This document shows positions 46,990 to 59,247 of a DNA stretch of 64,000 nt, in pieces. The translations under genes and the position numbers were made by a program. The stretch's first letter is position 1. Each line of letters starts with the position of its first letter. The stretch is from Tachypleus tridentatus (Eukaryota; Arthropoda; Merostomata; Xiphosura; Limulidae), in the NCBI RefSeq assembly GCF_004210375.1, contig NC_134834.1, positions 90,772,170 through 90,836,169 of the forward strand. The letters are read 5' to 3'. The notes under the pieces are model-generated. The model searched no databases. It worked only from the letters and a program-made list of their open reading frames with translations, and was not told where the DNA came from.

Positions 46990-48430
46990 TGTGGGGAATA
47001 GGAGTCACATAGCAAAACCATTTAAGGTTAGTCCATCTAGGCTTTATCTAGCCTTCCTTAATTTACTGCTTCCACAACATATGAGGACAACCCATTCCAA
47101 AGGCCAACTACCCTTTAAAGAAAAATAAAAATGTCTTAGCTAACATGATTCTTACCCTACATTTGTGTCCTTTAGTCTCACTACTGGTTATGAAAAATTG
47201 TAATGCATCAACACTATCAGTTCCTTTAATAAACTTAAACACTTTGATTATATCCCCTCTAATTCTAAATTTTATCTCATATGATAACCTTCTCATCCAG
47301 GTATCATCTTAGTAGCCTTCCTCAAAATCGTTTTGAACAATTCAACATTCTTTTGAAGGTAAAGAGCTCAAGACTGAACACAATACTCCAAATATGGCCT
47401 AACTATCAACCTATTCAATGAAATTACATTTTTCTTTAGACTTGTATTAAATATTTCTGTAGATATCACCTAAAATGCTATTTGCCCTGCTACTAACAAT
47501 AACACATTGCTTGGATGGCTTAACAAAACTGACCAATCAGAACATCACAATCTTTTTTTTTCTTATTTTATATCAATGTGAAGGTTATTTCTATCAAAAT
47601 TATTTTTGTAATTCAAATAATGATATCTTACATTTATTATCTTACATCTATTATAATTAAAAGTTGTATGTCACTTATTTGCCCAAATCACCAAATCCTT
47701 TTGTAAAACAGCAGAATCCTCCTTACAGCCAGTAACACACAAAACTTTGATGTCATCAGCAAATTTAAATAATATACTGGCCATTCCTTGATCTATGTCA
47801 TTGACGTATATCAAAATGAGCAAAAGTCCTAATGCTGAGACCTGAGGTACTCCACTTGTGACATTAATTCAGTTTAAATTAACTCCATTTGTAACAACTA
47901 TCTGCTTTCCTTCATCTAATCAATTTTCTATTTAATGATCCAACCTATTGCCTACAAGTAAAGATTTTTTTTTCACAAACCTTTTATGTGGCACCTGCTA
48001 TCTGAAACTCCAACTACACCAAATCTACATTTGTACTCTCACCCACAAAAGCACCAAATTCTTCAAAAAAATGTCAAAATATTTGTATGACAAGATTTTC
48101 CAATAAAATCTTACACTTTACTAAAAGGTTCTGCAAAGTATATTTTATTAGACTCCAAAACATTACCCACAGCTGATGTAAGACTAATAGGCCCATAATT
48201 AATGGGACATTTTATCACCTCTCTCAAAATAGAAGAGAAACATTAACCATTATTTCTGGACTTGAAAAAATATAAGAGTACCAGCAAGTGGCTCACATAT
48301 CCAATCTTTAACCTCTTTCAAAACCTTTGAGTAAATGCCACCTGTGCCAGAAAATTTCTCCTTTAATTAATCTCCTTATTTATTCACAACAAACTTACAA
48401 TTAATGTGATTGTATTGTTTCTATCCCTGA
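46990..48430 (-). pseudogene. CR1/L2-like LINE reverse-transcriptase fragment
   Basis: Minus-strand frames carry the second half of a CR1/L2 reverse transcriptase in order. GVPQVSALGLLLILIYVNDI is motif B. FKFADDIKVLCVTGCKED contains the catalytic FADD box (about 47755). IVRPYLEYCVQS, ELFKTILRKATKMIPG, RGDIIKVFKFIKGTDSVDA and LQFF lie in the thumb and beyond. Earlier pieces near 48340-48170 (KVLKEVKDWI; YIS..G near 'P.SLTS') are weaker. Many stops and frameshifts; dead. No SINE or 3' repeat tail seen. Same broad LINE group as the fragment at 25.5-27.2 kb, but the two cover different parts. Confidence 0.85.
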
Positions 48431-49489
48431 ACTGTCTGAGATATTAATTGTTGTTTAAATCTTCATAAGTACATACTGATGAAAACATAGAAATGAATGG
48501 TAGCCCCACTATACACTAACACAATAAAATTTTAAATATTTAATGATACTGAGGCCTATTTACAATAATCTGCTAACAGACAGTACAAACCAGAATTCAA
48601 AAGTTGAGGGGTTTACTGGTTCATTCTCAAGTTTCTATTTGTTGCCTGACAACCATATTTTCATCCTATACTTCACACTTAAAGTTGAAGGTTATCTGAA
48701 CTGAAACAACAATTCTGTTTAAAGACCATAAAAATAGGCTTAAGAGATTAAACTGATAGTTCTGCTATATCTTTATTCTGAAAATAACTTATTATATTAG
48801 ATATTATTTATAGAATTTCCTTGACTTTATATACAAAACAAAACCTCCCCAAGATTTTTAAGATCTGTTTATTTCTTTCTGGTTTTCCTTGAGGTTTTGA
48901 GCCATTTCAAAATTATGGGGAGAGGGATTCATTCACAGGCTATTATGTATCCATCCATAAATGTCTAAGAGCTAATTAACTTTACATGACCACTTAAAAA
49001 TCTATAAAAATAGCAACTATACTCAATAAGTTTAAAATCTTTGCATGCTGTATTAAACAGCTGTATTTCATCTTGTTTACAACTGTCCACTTACATAAGC
49101 ACATAATGTGCTTAACATAATACATGCACGATAAAATTGCCCAATGATGATACACCATTAACTTGCATACCAGCAAAATATCTTGTTGAACAAGGAATAA
49201 CATCAACCACTCTAAATGCATTTTTTTTATTAACAAATCTTTAAGTTGTCTAACTGTACAGAACAGCTAAATAAGTATCTTAATTTTCCCATATCTGTGA
49301 TGTTGTTTCCAAGAATAAAAAAAATTTCTCAAATAATTTGTTGGGAGACACTTTTTGGTGTAAGTGAATTACTTCAAGATGATGGTTAAACGTACATGCA
49401 CGTCCTTACTTCCAAGTGGTAAAAACTTGTTTCATGACAAAATGTGTTCAGACAACATCTTTCTGTGTTTAGTTAAAAAAAGAACAGTA
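48431..49489. other. AT-rich spacer
   Basis: No feature recognised. Confidence 0.45.
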
Positions 49490-49590
49490 GTACAATGTTA
49501 CACAATATGGTTGTACATGTAAACAAGTACAATGTTACACAATATGGTTGTACATGTAAACAAGTACAATGTTACACATGTACATGTAAA
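49490..49590. repeat. 37-bp tandem repeat, 2.7 copies
   Basis: Two identical units starting at 49490 and 49527 (gtacaatgttacacaatatg...), and a third, shortened unit from 49564 that lost the caatatggttgt part. Confidence 0.93.
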
Positions 49591-49685
49591 CAATAACAAA
49601 AAAACAGGTGTGTAATGACATTATAAAACAGTTTATACTTAACAATAACAAAATCTGAATATACACTTGTATTAAATAATTTTAC

Positions 49686-49752
49686 CTAGTAACTTGTGTA
49701 TTTCATGTTTGCTGTGACGTTCCAACTGCTCCAAAGAAAGGAACATGAATAA
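49686..49752 (-). CDS. Candidate coding exon (weak)
   Basis: 67 nt between an acceptor-like attcag and a donor gtaaaa on the minus strand. In phase 0 it reads LFMFLSLEQLERHSKHEIHK then LL, leaving one base. The sequence is helix-like and its codons are richer in G+C than the flanks. It could be an alternative downstream exon of the gene with exons at 58118-58189, or belong to another gene, or be chance. I do not recognise the protein. Confidence 0.25.
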
Positions 49753-51740
49753 CTGAATATAGTGTATCTCTGAAATTACTAATATTTTTCCTCATTATTT
49801 GTCTATTTTATAATCTACAGCTCATAGAAGATGTAAATATTGCAATAAACAGTAAGTAAAACAGTGGTTCTCAACCATGAACCAATCATGTAAAGAAATA
49901 ATTAACAATAATAAGTATCCAAGATTTAAAAATAATAGTGCTTAAGATACACAACATACATCTTTTGGAGAAGTAAAGATTATATATATATCTAGAGTTT
50001 GAAAAAAAACATCTCATTTAATATTATAACTAAATCTTTCCTGGACTGAAGAGCACTTCACAAGATGTCAAGTTCACACCTATATATCAAAATGTAACAT
50101 TTTTGTAGAAATAATTCCAATTTTGTTGTAACAACTTTTAATTAAAAAACATTTTAGGAATTTATATTTTGTCATTTTGTAGCATTTTGTGTGATTTCAA
50201 AACAATCAACTGTAAAAAAAAAACTTAAACTTTTTTTTCCAAAACATATTAGTTTTACAACACTAGTTTTCATGTTTCTGTGTTCCTAAAGTACGGTATA
50301 CTATATAATTTATTTATTGTTACTTTCATTTACAATACTGATTATACTACTTAATATACTGTGTATCACTACTTTACAGTTTTATTCTTTATTATTATAC
50401 TTTGATTATGGAGAATGTTTGACAATATTAGCTTATATGTAGCTGGATGAACCCATATCTCTTAAGCTGGTCAAACCTTGTGAAATATTAATGTGATTAC
50501 ATAAAAAAAAAAATATCATAAACAGCAAAGGAGCCCAGCTGATGAAATAATGCATTCTAATTTTAATAAGTAGAAACACAAAAAAGGTATTTTTAATCAG
50601 TTATACTGACTGTTTAGTTTGGCTCTAAGTAGATAGCTTACTCTGATCAGAAGTTCATATTAACTATGAAAAGTCTTTCCCATAAATACTGCACAAATTA
50701 GTTCTTTTGCATTTTTTTTTCTACCGATCTCAAAAGTACATAGATTGTTATTTGTTAATAAACTGTCAATCCATAAAAATAGCATTGGCCATTTCTTATT
50801 TTTCTGGTAACTTTCATTCTTTTAGAAGTTTTGTTATTACAAGCCTTCATTATAACCCTCTTTTGTTATCACAGCATGAGTTCTAAATAATTGCTAATGA
50901 AGTACACCTTTGAAAATAACTTTAGGCTGTGAATGGTAATTTATGGTTCAATGAGAGATAGCTGACATGAGTCTCCTGCAGAGGTGAACAAATATGTATA
51001 GTTTAGAAGACTTACATGTATAAACAAACCACACACTAGGAAATATTTTTAGATGGTACTTTCATTCCTGACATATTGTTTGGACTAAAGAATATCTTTT
51101 GAAACTTACAAAATTATTTTTCTTTGATAAATTCTCAGCATTGCTTACTTAAGTTTAAACTTTAATAAATGACAACAAAATTTTCCAATGATTTAAATCT
51201 TTGTTTATCGAATATCACTGTTATGTATATCGTATTTAGAAAAATTCAAATAAGCAAAATAGCACTTTTTATTGAAGAAAAACAATTTATTAGATATAAA
51301 TTGATTTTCACCAAGAACATCATTTATAAAAATACTGTTTCCTGGTCTGGCAAAGGTGATGGTCATACCCACTGTGACAAGTTAGATCATAAATCACTAA
51401 TAGATCTTTGTTTTTCATGCATTCTTAGTATCTATAGCAGAAAGTGGTGGAAATGATTCAACAAAATATTGTATCAAGTGCCTTAATACTTACTGGATTT
51501 ATAAAATATGCCTTTCTGATCAACAATGGAACCAATTAAGATTAAAAGGGAGTATTTTTTTGCTTGTACCAAGTTTCATGTAATTTTTGTTAAAAATATC
51601 TCTACTATGAGAAGACAGAAACAGTAAGGAGAACAACTCCCCAACAGCCCAAAATGGGTCAAAAAGACATTATATTAATAATTTTAAGTATTATTTGCAT
51701 TATATATATTCATAAATAATAGACAGAGTCTCATGATAAG
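49753..51740. other. AT-rich spacer
   Basis: Contains another acceptor-like site (minus strand, ctctgcag at 50976) followed by 17 open codons and a stop. I do not call it an exon. Confidence 0.4.
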
Positions 51741-51745
51741 ACTAT

Positions 51746-51751
51746 TTTATT
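51746..51751 (-). promoter_or_regulatory. Poly(A) signal AATAAA
   Basis: AATAAA on the minus strand, about 105 nt after the stop of the candidate terminal exon 51856-51957. Spacing suits a short 3' UTR. Confidence 0.5.
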
Positions 51752-51855
51752 CATTGTAAATATAAAACTTGCACTGTACAAATGCTGGTTTGATATGGCA
51801 TGAATATTCACATTTATGCTTCACTAGCATAAAACGTTTTTTACTCCAACTCATT

Positions 51856-51957
51856 TTACAGTTCTCCATGTCTTGACCCACTTAACTTGGGTCCTCGTTT
51901 AGTTTTTTTCTTTTTCTTTTCTTCTTTTTTCACATTCTCTGGTATGTGATGTACAAC
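51856..51957 (-). CDS. Candidate terminal exon with Lys-rich C-terminus
   Basis: After an acceptor (tttactctgcag on the minus strand) an exact phase-0 frame of 33 codons plus stop reads VVHHIPENVKKEEKKKKKTK then RGPKLSGSRHGEL. The sequence is charged, its codons (cgaggacccaag, agtgggtcaaga) are richer in G+C than the surroundings, and a poly(A) signal follows at 51746. It joins in phase with the candidate exon at 58118-58189 across an intron of 6160 bp. The basic tail could be a nuclear-localisation or cytoplasmic retention signal; that is inference. I cannot name the gene; earlier exons would lie beyond the right edge. Confidence 0.5.
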   Translation of the reverse strand, partial: VVHHIPENVKKEEKKKKKTKRGPKLSGSRHGEL

Positions 51958-52323
51958 CTGCAGAGTAAAAATAATATATGTCTTATTACAATTTCTTTTT
52001 AATAAAAACAAATATTGAAACTTGTCTCCACCCTGTTTTTGTAAATATACAAATGTGATGCTATTTCTTGTCAGTCACGCCACTGCTCCTCTGCCAATCA
52101 GGCCACAACTGATATTGTATAACAAACACATAACAATCCATTTTAAGGCAACCAGTACATCTTAAGTTTACATATTAGTTTATTATTCCTGTGTGTTTTT
52201 AACCATTGGCTAATAATAAAATGTAAATATTAAACAATCAGAAATTAAAATATTAGCAGTTAACCAATACTAAATTGAGTAAAAAATAATTAATATTTAA
52301 GTATATTAGGGAGACACACAATT
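51958..52323. other. Spacer (putative intron)
   Basis: No feature recognised. Confidence 0.4.
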
Positions 52324-52467
52324 CATAAGTATAAGGAAGGGTTTTATTAATGGTGGAACAGACTCTATGTTTTGACAGAACATTGGTCTGTCTTGTTCAG
52401 TTATCAAGAGCATGTCAAAACAGTAGAATGTTCACAATCAATAAAACTCTTTCTTATACTTATAAAT
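52324..52467. repeat. 150-bp foldback (imperfect inverted repeat)
   Basis: The left arm (cataagtataaggaagggtt, then ttattaatggtggaacagac, tctatgttttgaca) pairs with the right arm read in reverse complement (ataagtataagaaagagttt, tattgattgtgaacattcta, ctgttttgaca). Arms of about 60 nt are separated by about 30 nt. It could be a MITE without an obvious family or a remnant of a larger element; as RNA from either strand it would form a long hairpin. Confidence 0.75.
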
Positions 52468-53791
52468 CATTGTTTGGTTATCTGTTATTATAATAGCTTA
52501 ACATGTTTCCTTACTTAACTATTTAAGGATGTTACATTACATGCCTTCTTTGACAGTTTGACATTCCATTTCTGTTATCTAATACATGTAACATGGTCAG
52601 ATAACATTTCTTTCAGTTGTATTAACTTCATGTATATGAATGTCTGTGTGTTCAGTGCATATCTGTCTAAATCTTAATAAATATATGTTTTAAGCCATAT
52701 ATCAAAGGTTATGTCCAACTTTAAGAGTTTTGAGGTATTTTCACCTAAAAGCTTGATATTTATCTGAATGAACAAATAATTGAGTTAGGCATGAGATGAG
52801 AATAAATACTATATAGTATGTACGAGAGTCATATAAATATTTCATTAAATTCATGGTTAACAGGTGGCAGTTGGTACAATGAATTTATAATATTCAATCT
52901 GCTTGAAGGCAAAAGATTATTATAAGTGCGTACCACAAAGGAACCTTCCATTTTACTATATATTAACAATTCTGTGAAGCAAACAAGATTCATGGCTTAA
53001 TCATAGCCTTAATGTTCCAAAAACACATAGGTCCAAGAAGTCTTGATACAAATGAAATAGAAACCCTATAACCCAAGCAATTTCGAAAGGGAGACATTTC
53101 TTCTTTAGGGGCAAACTGGGAGTATAGACTTATACTTCATAATTTAAGCCAAGAACTTAAGTTAAAAAGATGTTATTGAACTTTACTTCTCATGATGGCA
53201 CTGTTGTATAACCACTTAGATCAAATAAATTAAAAAAAAAAAAACTCGGAGCCTTACATTATATTGTTCTACATTCAGCTAATTTTACAGAAATGTTAAT
53301 ACTTTATTATCACACATGCTTTAATGAGTTATACAGATCATAAGTAACACTGATACTTCCGCTACCACAGATAGGTAAATCTTTGAAATACTGTGATTTC
53401 AATTGTGTTGGTCTGGAATAACCACATGATACATGTGCATTAAATAAACTATTACTAAACACTGTAGATAGAGTAACTATGTACATGAAATATGTGCACT
53501 TTTATTTAACCTGTTATTCAGGAAGCAAGGGGTACCTTTACACTAGAAATTGTTGAATATTAAACATTCAATCTAGAAACTCCCAAAGAGTGTGGGGTTT
53601 GATCAGATCTTTTAGAAACAATTTTGAGACAAGTTTTGTTTTTTAGCTGATATTATTTTTAAGTGAAATACAACATCTTCTATTCTCAATATTAGTTGGT
53701 ACTAAGGTCTACCTGCTGTGAGTAAATTCACTATCTATATCAATAAGGCCACATTCTCAGTATCATCACATATTAAGCAACTAAAATTCTC
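52468..53791. other. Spacer (putative intron)
   Basis: No feature recognised. Confidence 0.4.
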
Positions 53792-53851
53792 TTATGCTTT
53801 AGCTACCACCTTTTCATGTTTAGCTTTCAACTGAGGTATGAACAATTTCAC
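53792..53851 (-). CDS. Possible alternative terminal exon (weak)
   Basis: A good acceptor (ctttccctgtcgatttgcag on the minus strand) precedes 19 codons plus stop in phase 0: VKLFIPQLKAKHEKVVAKA. It has the same phase and a similar start (V..(H/F)IP) as the candidate terminal exon at 51856-51957, so it could be an alternative 3' end. A run this short is open by chance in roughly a third of random cases, so evidence is thin. AATAAA lies about 290 nt further on (near 53504). Confidence 0.25.
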   Translation of the reverse strand: MKLFIPQLKAKHEKVVAKA

Positions 53852-55542
53852 CTGCAAATCGACAGGGAAAGTTGAAGCATCACAATATTCAGGAGTGGGA
53901 TAAACAGATGTAAATTCTCTGAAAGCAGCTACATAATATTGTACTCAGCTGTTAGTATTTGCATAATAATATATAATTTTATTTATGGCAAGTGAATTAA
54001 TCCTTTTCTGATGGGTCACAGGTCAAAGGCCATGTCATAGTATTTGTTGACTTGCATTCAAAATTTTATTGAACAACTGTCTGATGAATTTATGTCAGTA
54101 AGTTTGGAATCAAATTGTAGATTATAAATTTGAGCTTTAATGTTATATATGGGTTAATTTCTTATTTTAAAAGAACACATACAAATATAGATTTCAATGA
54201 GTCACATAGTATGTTGAATTAACATTGTTTAAAATTACATGTTTGTGATACCAAAATACTAGGTCTATAGTTTCTCACAAATTACGAACTCAAAATTACT
54301 AATTAACAAGCTAGAAAATGCAATAAGAACCTCGTATCTTTTTATTTTGCTCAGATATGGATATGTACTGAATCAAACATGGTAGCACCATTCAACTTTT
54401 TCCATTTTTTGAAACGGTCCCTTATATACTCTTACTACATTATATGATATGTGAATATCCAATCAACAGCTTAGAATGTCCCTTTTGGGGTTTTCTCAGC
54501 TATTTTAATCTGTAAAACCAAGATTTCATGAAAGTAGATTGCATCTTTAGTGTGTTCAAACTTTCATATTTTTTAAAATCTAAATACATCTAAATTACTA
54601 AGCTTAATAAATTATAGTGGAATTTTATGATATCAGTATAGTTATTTATAATTTTTTGGATATTCAAATGTATATATAACACCAAAAAAAAACATTTTGT
54701 CTGATATCCTCCACATGCAAAATTTTAAAAGCCTTAGCAACTTAAGTCCAGAAGCAACTACGTTCAAATGTTGTGGTAATAAGACGTAACTGTTTGCTTT
54801 ACTTCAAGATTTATTATTCTATGTTCTTAAAAATATTATGTTTAATAATTTATTTCTAAACAGTAACAATTTATCTATGTATATGTTGTATAAAAATTGA
54901 AATGTGACTGTATATTACAAAATATTAATCCAATAAAGCAAATCCAAGACAGAAAAACTAAAGGTCAGGTTTATATTATTAGATATGTAACATGAGTGGC
55001 ACTCATCATTTCAATGCAAGTTAGGTAATGTTAGCTAGGCATAACTGGAAGGTCAATACAATAAAAAATTATATATATCATTATGAGACTTGAGCTACTT
55101 AGACTAATTGTTTGTATTTTCATGTTATAATATGTAGTCATTCTGGCATGAAAAAAAGCATAATTTATATTTATTTCCTAATTTTTCTATGATGGTAATG
55201 AGGTTAGTCAAGTGACAGACATTAAATGGTTCAGAGTATAGAAAGTAACAAAATATTAAGTCTTACTCAAAACTAATGTTTTAAATGGATTTAAGGCTTT
55301 TAGAGATTACATAAATACTATTCGAGATTTCTGGGATGAAGAACAGTTTTCTTAATCATAACATGAAATCACCATGCACATAGACTAGTAACAAAACAGA
55401 CCACTTTCACAAACAAATCTTTATGAAAAATATTTCATTAAAACATCTGATTTTTTGTGTACAAAAATCTTGTAATCTTTACTAAAATTAACCAAATTTT
55501 GTAAAGATACACGTGCTGTATCAAAAGTCATAATGCAAATAT
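53852..55542. other. AT-rich spacer (putative intron)
   Basis: No feature recognised. Confidence 0.4.
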
Positions 55543-57200
55543 TTGATGTGCAAATGTGCAGATGAACTCATATCAGTGAAAGGGTTAATGATATCAAAAC
55601 TGGAGAATGTAAAAAATATTTTGAGTTTAAAATATTTTAGAAATTGCAAACTTATATCGAAAACCACTTTTGCTGAAATTTATCACACAGGTTACTATCC
55701 TGGGTTTATGAATGACTTACCAAAAATACACAAGAATGGTTTATACATCAGACCTATTCTACTTACTCTTGGTTCCCATACATACAAACTTACTATCTAT
55801 CTTGTAACTGCATTAGGCTCACTAACTAAGAATGAATTTAGTGTTAAATATTCTTTTTGATTTGCTCAAAAAATATCCAAATTTCATAATGTACACCAAT
55901 TCATGAAGGACAACTTTGATATTTAGCCCTTATTCACTAACATCCCACTTTAAGAAACAATTATAATAATTAGTAAACATTTATTCCTTATCAAAAATTC
56001 TCTGCAGTATAACCAACAAAAGTTTGAACAGCTACTTAAATTGGCCCTCAAGAACAATCACTTCACTTTTAATGGTCATCTTTATGAATAGATAGAAGAA
56101 ATGGCATTGGGATCACATCTAGGTTTGACCCTTAAAAATATTTTTAACAAATGTTAATGGCTGGATAATTGTCACTTTTATTACTAACTAGTATTATATA
56201 TAAAATGTGTTTTTGATACCTTTATATAATCTTTCACAACACTGATCATGCCAAAAGTTTTTAGAATACCTAAACTAACAACATCCATGTATAAACTTTA
56301 CATGTAAAATGGAAGAAAACAATAACTTTGTTTATTTCTTTATTTGAGTGTCTAGAAAAAAAAACACTCTCTTTATCACATCTGTTTATCACAAGAAAAT
56401 ATTTACTGGTTTATACACTCATCTCAACAGTTTGATACCAGACTGCTTTAACACTTAAACAGCAGGAATGTTGTAGGTAGCAGTATCAATTGCTTACAGT
56501 CACAGTTTAAAGGTTAAACATAACCTTGTTCTACATCTTCTAAAGAGAGCACATAATATCTGTTCTGACTACTTCAGTCTTCACTCAGAAATTTTAAGAA
56601 ATTCATAACATATTATAAAGTAACAATTATCCCTTAATTTCTTACAATCTATGCAAAAATTTTAACAAATAAAATAGAACCTTCCAAAAAAATCACACAC
56701 TGTCTCAAAATATCTACTAGTTCTTTCTTATTACTCCTTTCACCGCCAAAGTTTTAAACTGAAATTTAAAAAAAAATCAAAACATATTACCCACAAATTA
56801 AGTCATGTTTAGTATTTACATCAATTTTAAATTTAAAAACATGTTTAAATCAAAGACACTACCCATTCCTAAGTGCTCATGGGTCTAACACAAATACATT
56901 GTGGCAGCTGTAAAGCTACCTATACTGAAAAAACTGCATGGCACCTAGAAATACATGCACAAAAGCACGTGGGAATTTCAGCAAGAAATGGCAGTAAGTT
57001 AAATAATCCACCTGGATGTAGTATCTAATTGCAAAGTGAAAATAACAACAACCCCATGCTTCTAGAAAACTTAAAATGCTCAATAAACACTTAATTAAAG
57101 AAAGCCTCTCCATTTATGATGATCATTCTTCACTATATAATGACATCAACTCCTCCATGTTGTCATTAATGTAATCACTTCCAGATTCTCAGTGTTTTTA
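55543..57200 (+). mobile_element. Penelope-like retroelement, reverse transcriptase to GIY-YIG, decayed
   Basis: An unbroken 105-codon frame (55543-55860) reads GYYPGFMNDLPKIHKNG, then IRPILLTLGSHTYKL; the family has G.LYGLPKIHK and LRPI(V/L)S. Past a stop come PLFTNIPL (motif A region), MALGSHLGLTLKNIF (motif B, family MGSPLGP) and, at 56380-56600, VYHKKIFTGLYTH and the region beyond motif C. At 56890-57000, CGSCKATYTEKTAWHLEIHA and HVGISARNG form a degraded GIY-YIG domain (YIG now YTE). Wording differs from the copy at 45.3 kb, so it is a separate lineage. The catalytic YxDD box is not readable. Confidence 0.82.
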
Positions 57201-58117
57201 TTTAATATTTATTATTAAAGATAAAGTGTTCATACTTATGTTTAAGTGTTTCTCTGTAACAGTTTCTCTTAACAGTGTTACTTATTAAATGTGTATGCTA
57301 CATATTTTATTATACTTTCCATTTTATTGTTACAATTTAACACTTTCACTCTAAACATCCAAGTAAATAGGTAAGCACACTCAGTGCTAATGTTGATTTT
57401 TCGAGGTCTGATTACTATGAACTAATGTTTTTGAAATATTAACACTGATGACTGAATGTAGAGAAATTCCAAAAAAATCCATATTAAAGATGATTTTTGG
57501 TGCAACAGTGTTTGGAATTTTTATTATTTTGGATTTCCCTTGCAAAATCTTTTAAGGAAAGTTTAGTCGGTAAAACTGGCCAGAATTTCATACATTGTCA
57601 ACATAATTTTTCAGTTACTTGAAGTTACTATTTTTCTAGATTAATAAAAATATTAACAAAACTTGCCCATTACTTTCTGGACAGCATTAAAAGGTATGAC
57701 AATTTAGGTATAATTCTAAAAATGACTTAAATATGAACATACACATGTATTTATATTAAATAGAATTAAAATAATTAAAACATGATTTACTGTGGAAACT
57801 AATTTGTTAAAAATGTGTTATTTAGAAATACTTCACTGCTTTACCAAAATGTTTCACAATAGATATTTATGTAAATACAATTTTGAGGGTTTTAAAACAG
57901 TATATGCTTTGTATATCCAAAAAGTTAAGTAACAAAATTAAGTCAAATTCGTTTTTTGTAATATTTATTCAACTCATTTAAATTCTTCATTGAATAACTG
58001 ATAAAGTATATGTGTGTGTACATACTGCTACAAGTTATTTAATATAGAGTGGTATGTGAGTATTTACATATATATAATGACATCATCACAGCATTTATAT
58101 GAAGTAAGCTTTCATAC
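57201..58117. other. AT-rich spacer (putative intron)
   Basis: No feature recognised; donor gtatga of the exon at 58118 lies at its right end. Confidence 0.4.
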
Positions 58118-58189
58118 CTTTTTGGAATGCATTTTGTAGGGATTGATGTAATTTGGGTCTCTTTCTGTCATATTCAACTCCTGAGTCAT
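58118..58189 (-). CDS. Candidate internal exon of a host gene
   Basis: 72 nt between a polypyrimidine acceptor (actttttccaccttcag on the minus strand) and donor AAG|gtatga. In phase 0 it reads MTQELNMTERDPNYINPYKM then HSKK, exactly 24 codons, ending in phase 0. The residues (ERDPNYINPYKMHSKK) look like a conserved soluble segment. It continues in phase into 51856-51957. The ATG sits directly on the splice site, so it need not be a start; earlier exons would lie beyond the LINE pair. The identity is unknown to me. Confidence 0.5.
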
Positions 58190-58460
58190 CTGAAGGTGGA
58201 AAAAGTATATATATGTACATGTGTTATAAAACCTTATTCTTTATTTAAGACTGACACAGTTACAGGTACTATCACTATTTTAATAAAGCTTTTACAGTGA
58301 GGTTTAATTCTTGCATATTCTAATGATATCTTAAAAACAAGATTAAATCATTGTATTTAAATTCTGTGGTTTTATTAATGAACTTTGCACACAAAATGCA
58401 ATCAATGCTGACTTTAGAAAAAATTGGAAATGCCATTAATTATACAGTTGATATTTCAGT
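58190..58460. other. Short spacer (putative intron)
   Basis: No feature recognised. Confidence 0.4.
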
Positions 58461-58920
58461 TCGTTGGTTGATTTAGTGTTTTATGGCATAAAACAGTTAG
58501 GCTATCTGTGCTAAACATTCAGTAAAAAGTTAAAAGTAAGTTTAGTAAAATTCATAAAAGGAAATTAAGGTAAAACAAAACAAAGTTTAAAAAAGAAAAA
58601 CATAAATAACATGAAGCCAATGTTTACATCTAGTCTACAACATCAAGTGAAAAACTACAGTAATTCAAGTTGTAAAGGACTTTTTGCAGCGCAACTGTAA
58701 TAATCATAACTCATCAAGAAGACTAATAGGTAAGTACAAAAACTACCGTCAGTCAACTGAAGTTGGCCTTTCCAAAAAGGAAAGAAATAAAAAGGTTTTA
58801 AAAGATGTGGAACAAAATTATAATAATAACTCGCCAGGATGACTAACGTGTAGTTCAAACAGCAGCATTAGTCACCTGAAGTTGGCCTTTCCAGTCCTGC
58901 TTTCGAGTTTTTTAATGTTA
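58461..58920 (-). repeat. LINE copy 1 3' UTR with internal repeats and SINE-like end
   Basis: The word ctgaagttggcctttcca occurs twice (58757 and 58878), in stretches that also repeat around ctcgccaggatgactaacgtgtag and atcaagaagactaataggtaag. The last 60 nt match the shared tail of SINE families A, B and C. Confidence 0.75.
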
Positions 58921-59247
58921 TGGTCAGTTTCTAATTTCCAATCGAACTAGATGAACTGTGATTTTTAGCCACATAAAAAGATGTATGTATAAATTTAAAA
59001 AATTAAATGGCATTAAAAATATTAATAGCCAATAAAAAACTAAACACTTTATCAAGGTGGACAGTGCTGCCATCACCAATAACACTGTCTAATGTTATAG
59101 ACAAACCTTTGGACAGAACATGCTTAAAATGGTGCTGTCATTGAGAGTTGTAATGATGACAAGAAAGTAAAATGTGGCTTATTGTGATCTGAGTGTTACA
59201 CAAATTTCACACTGGTACACCAGTTCCAGATAAAAAGAAACGATGAG

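Noticed and set aside
50922..50975. Terminal exon after the acceptor ctctgcag
   Set aside because: Only 17 codons, no coding character, no nearby poly(A) signal; expected by chance.
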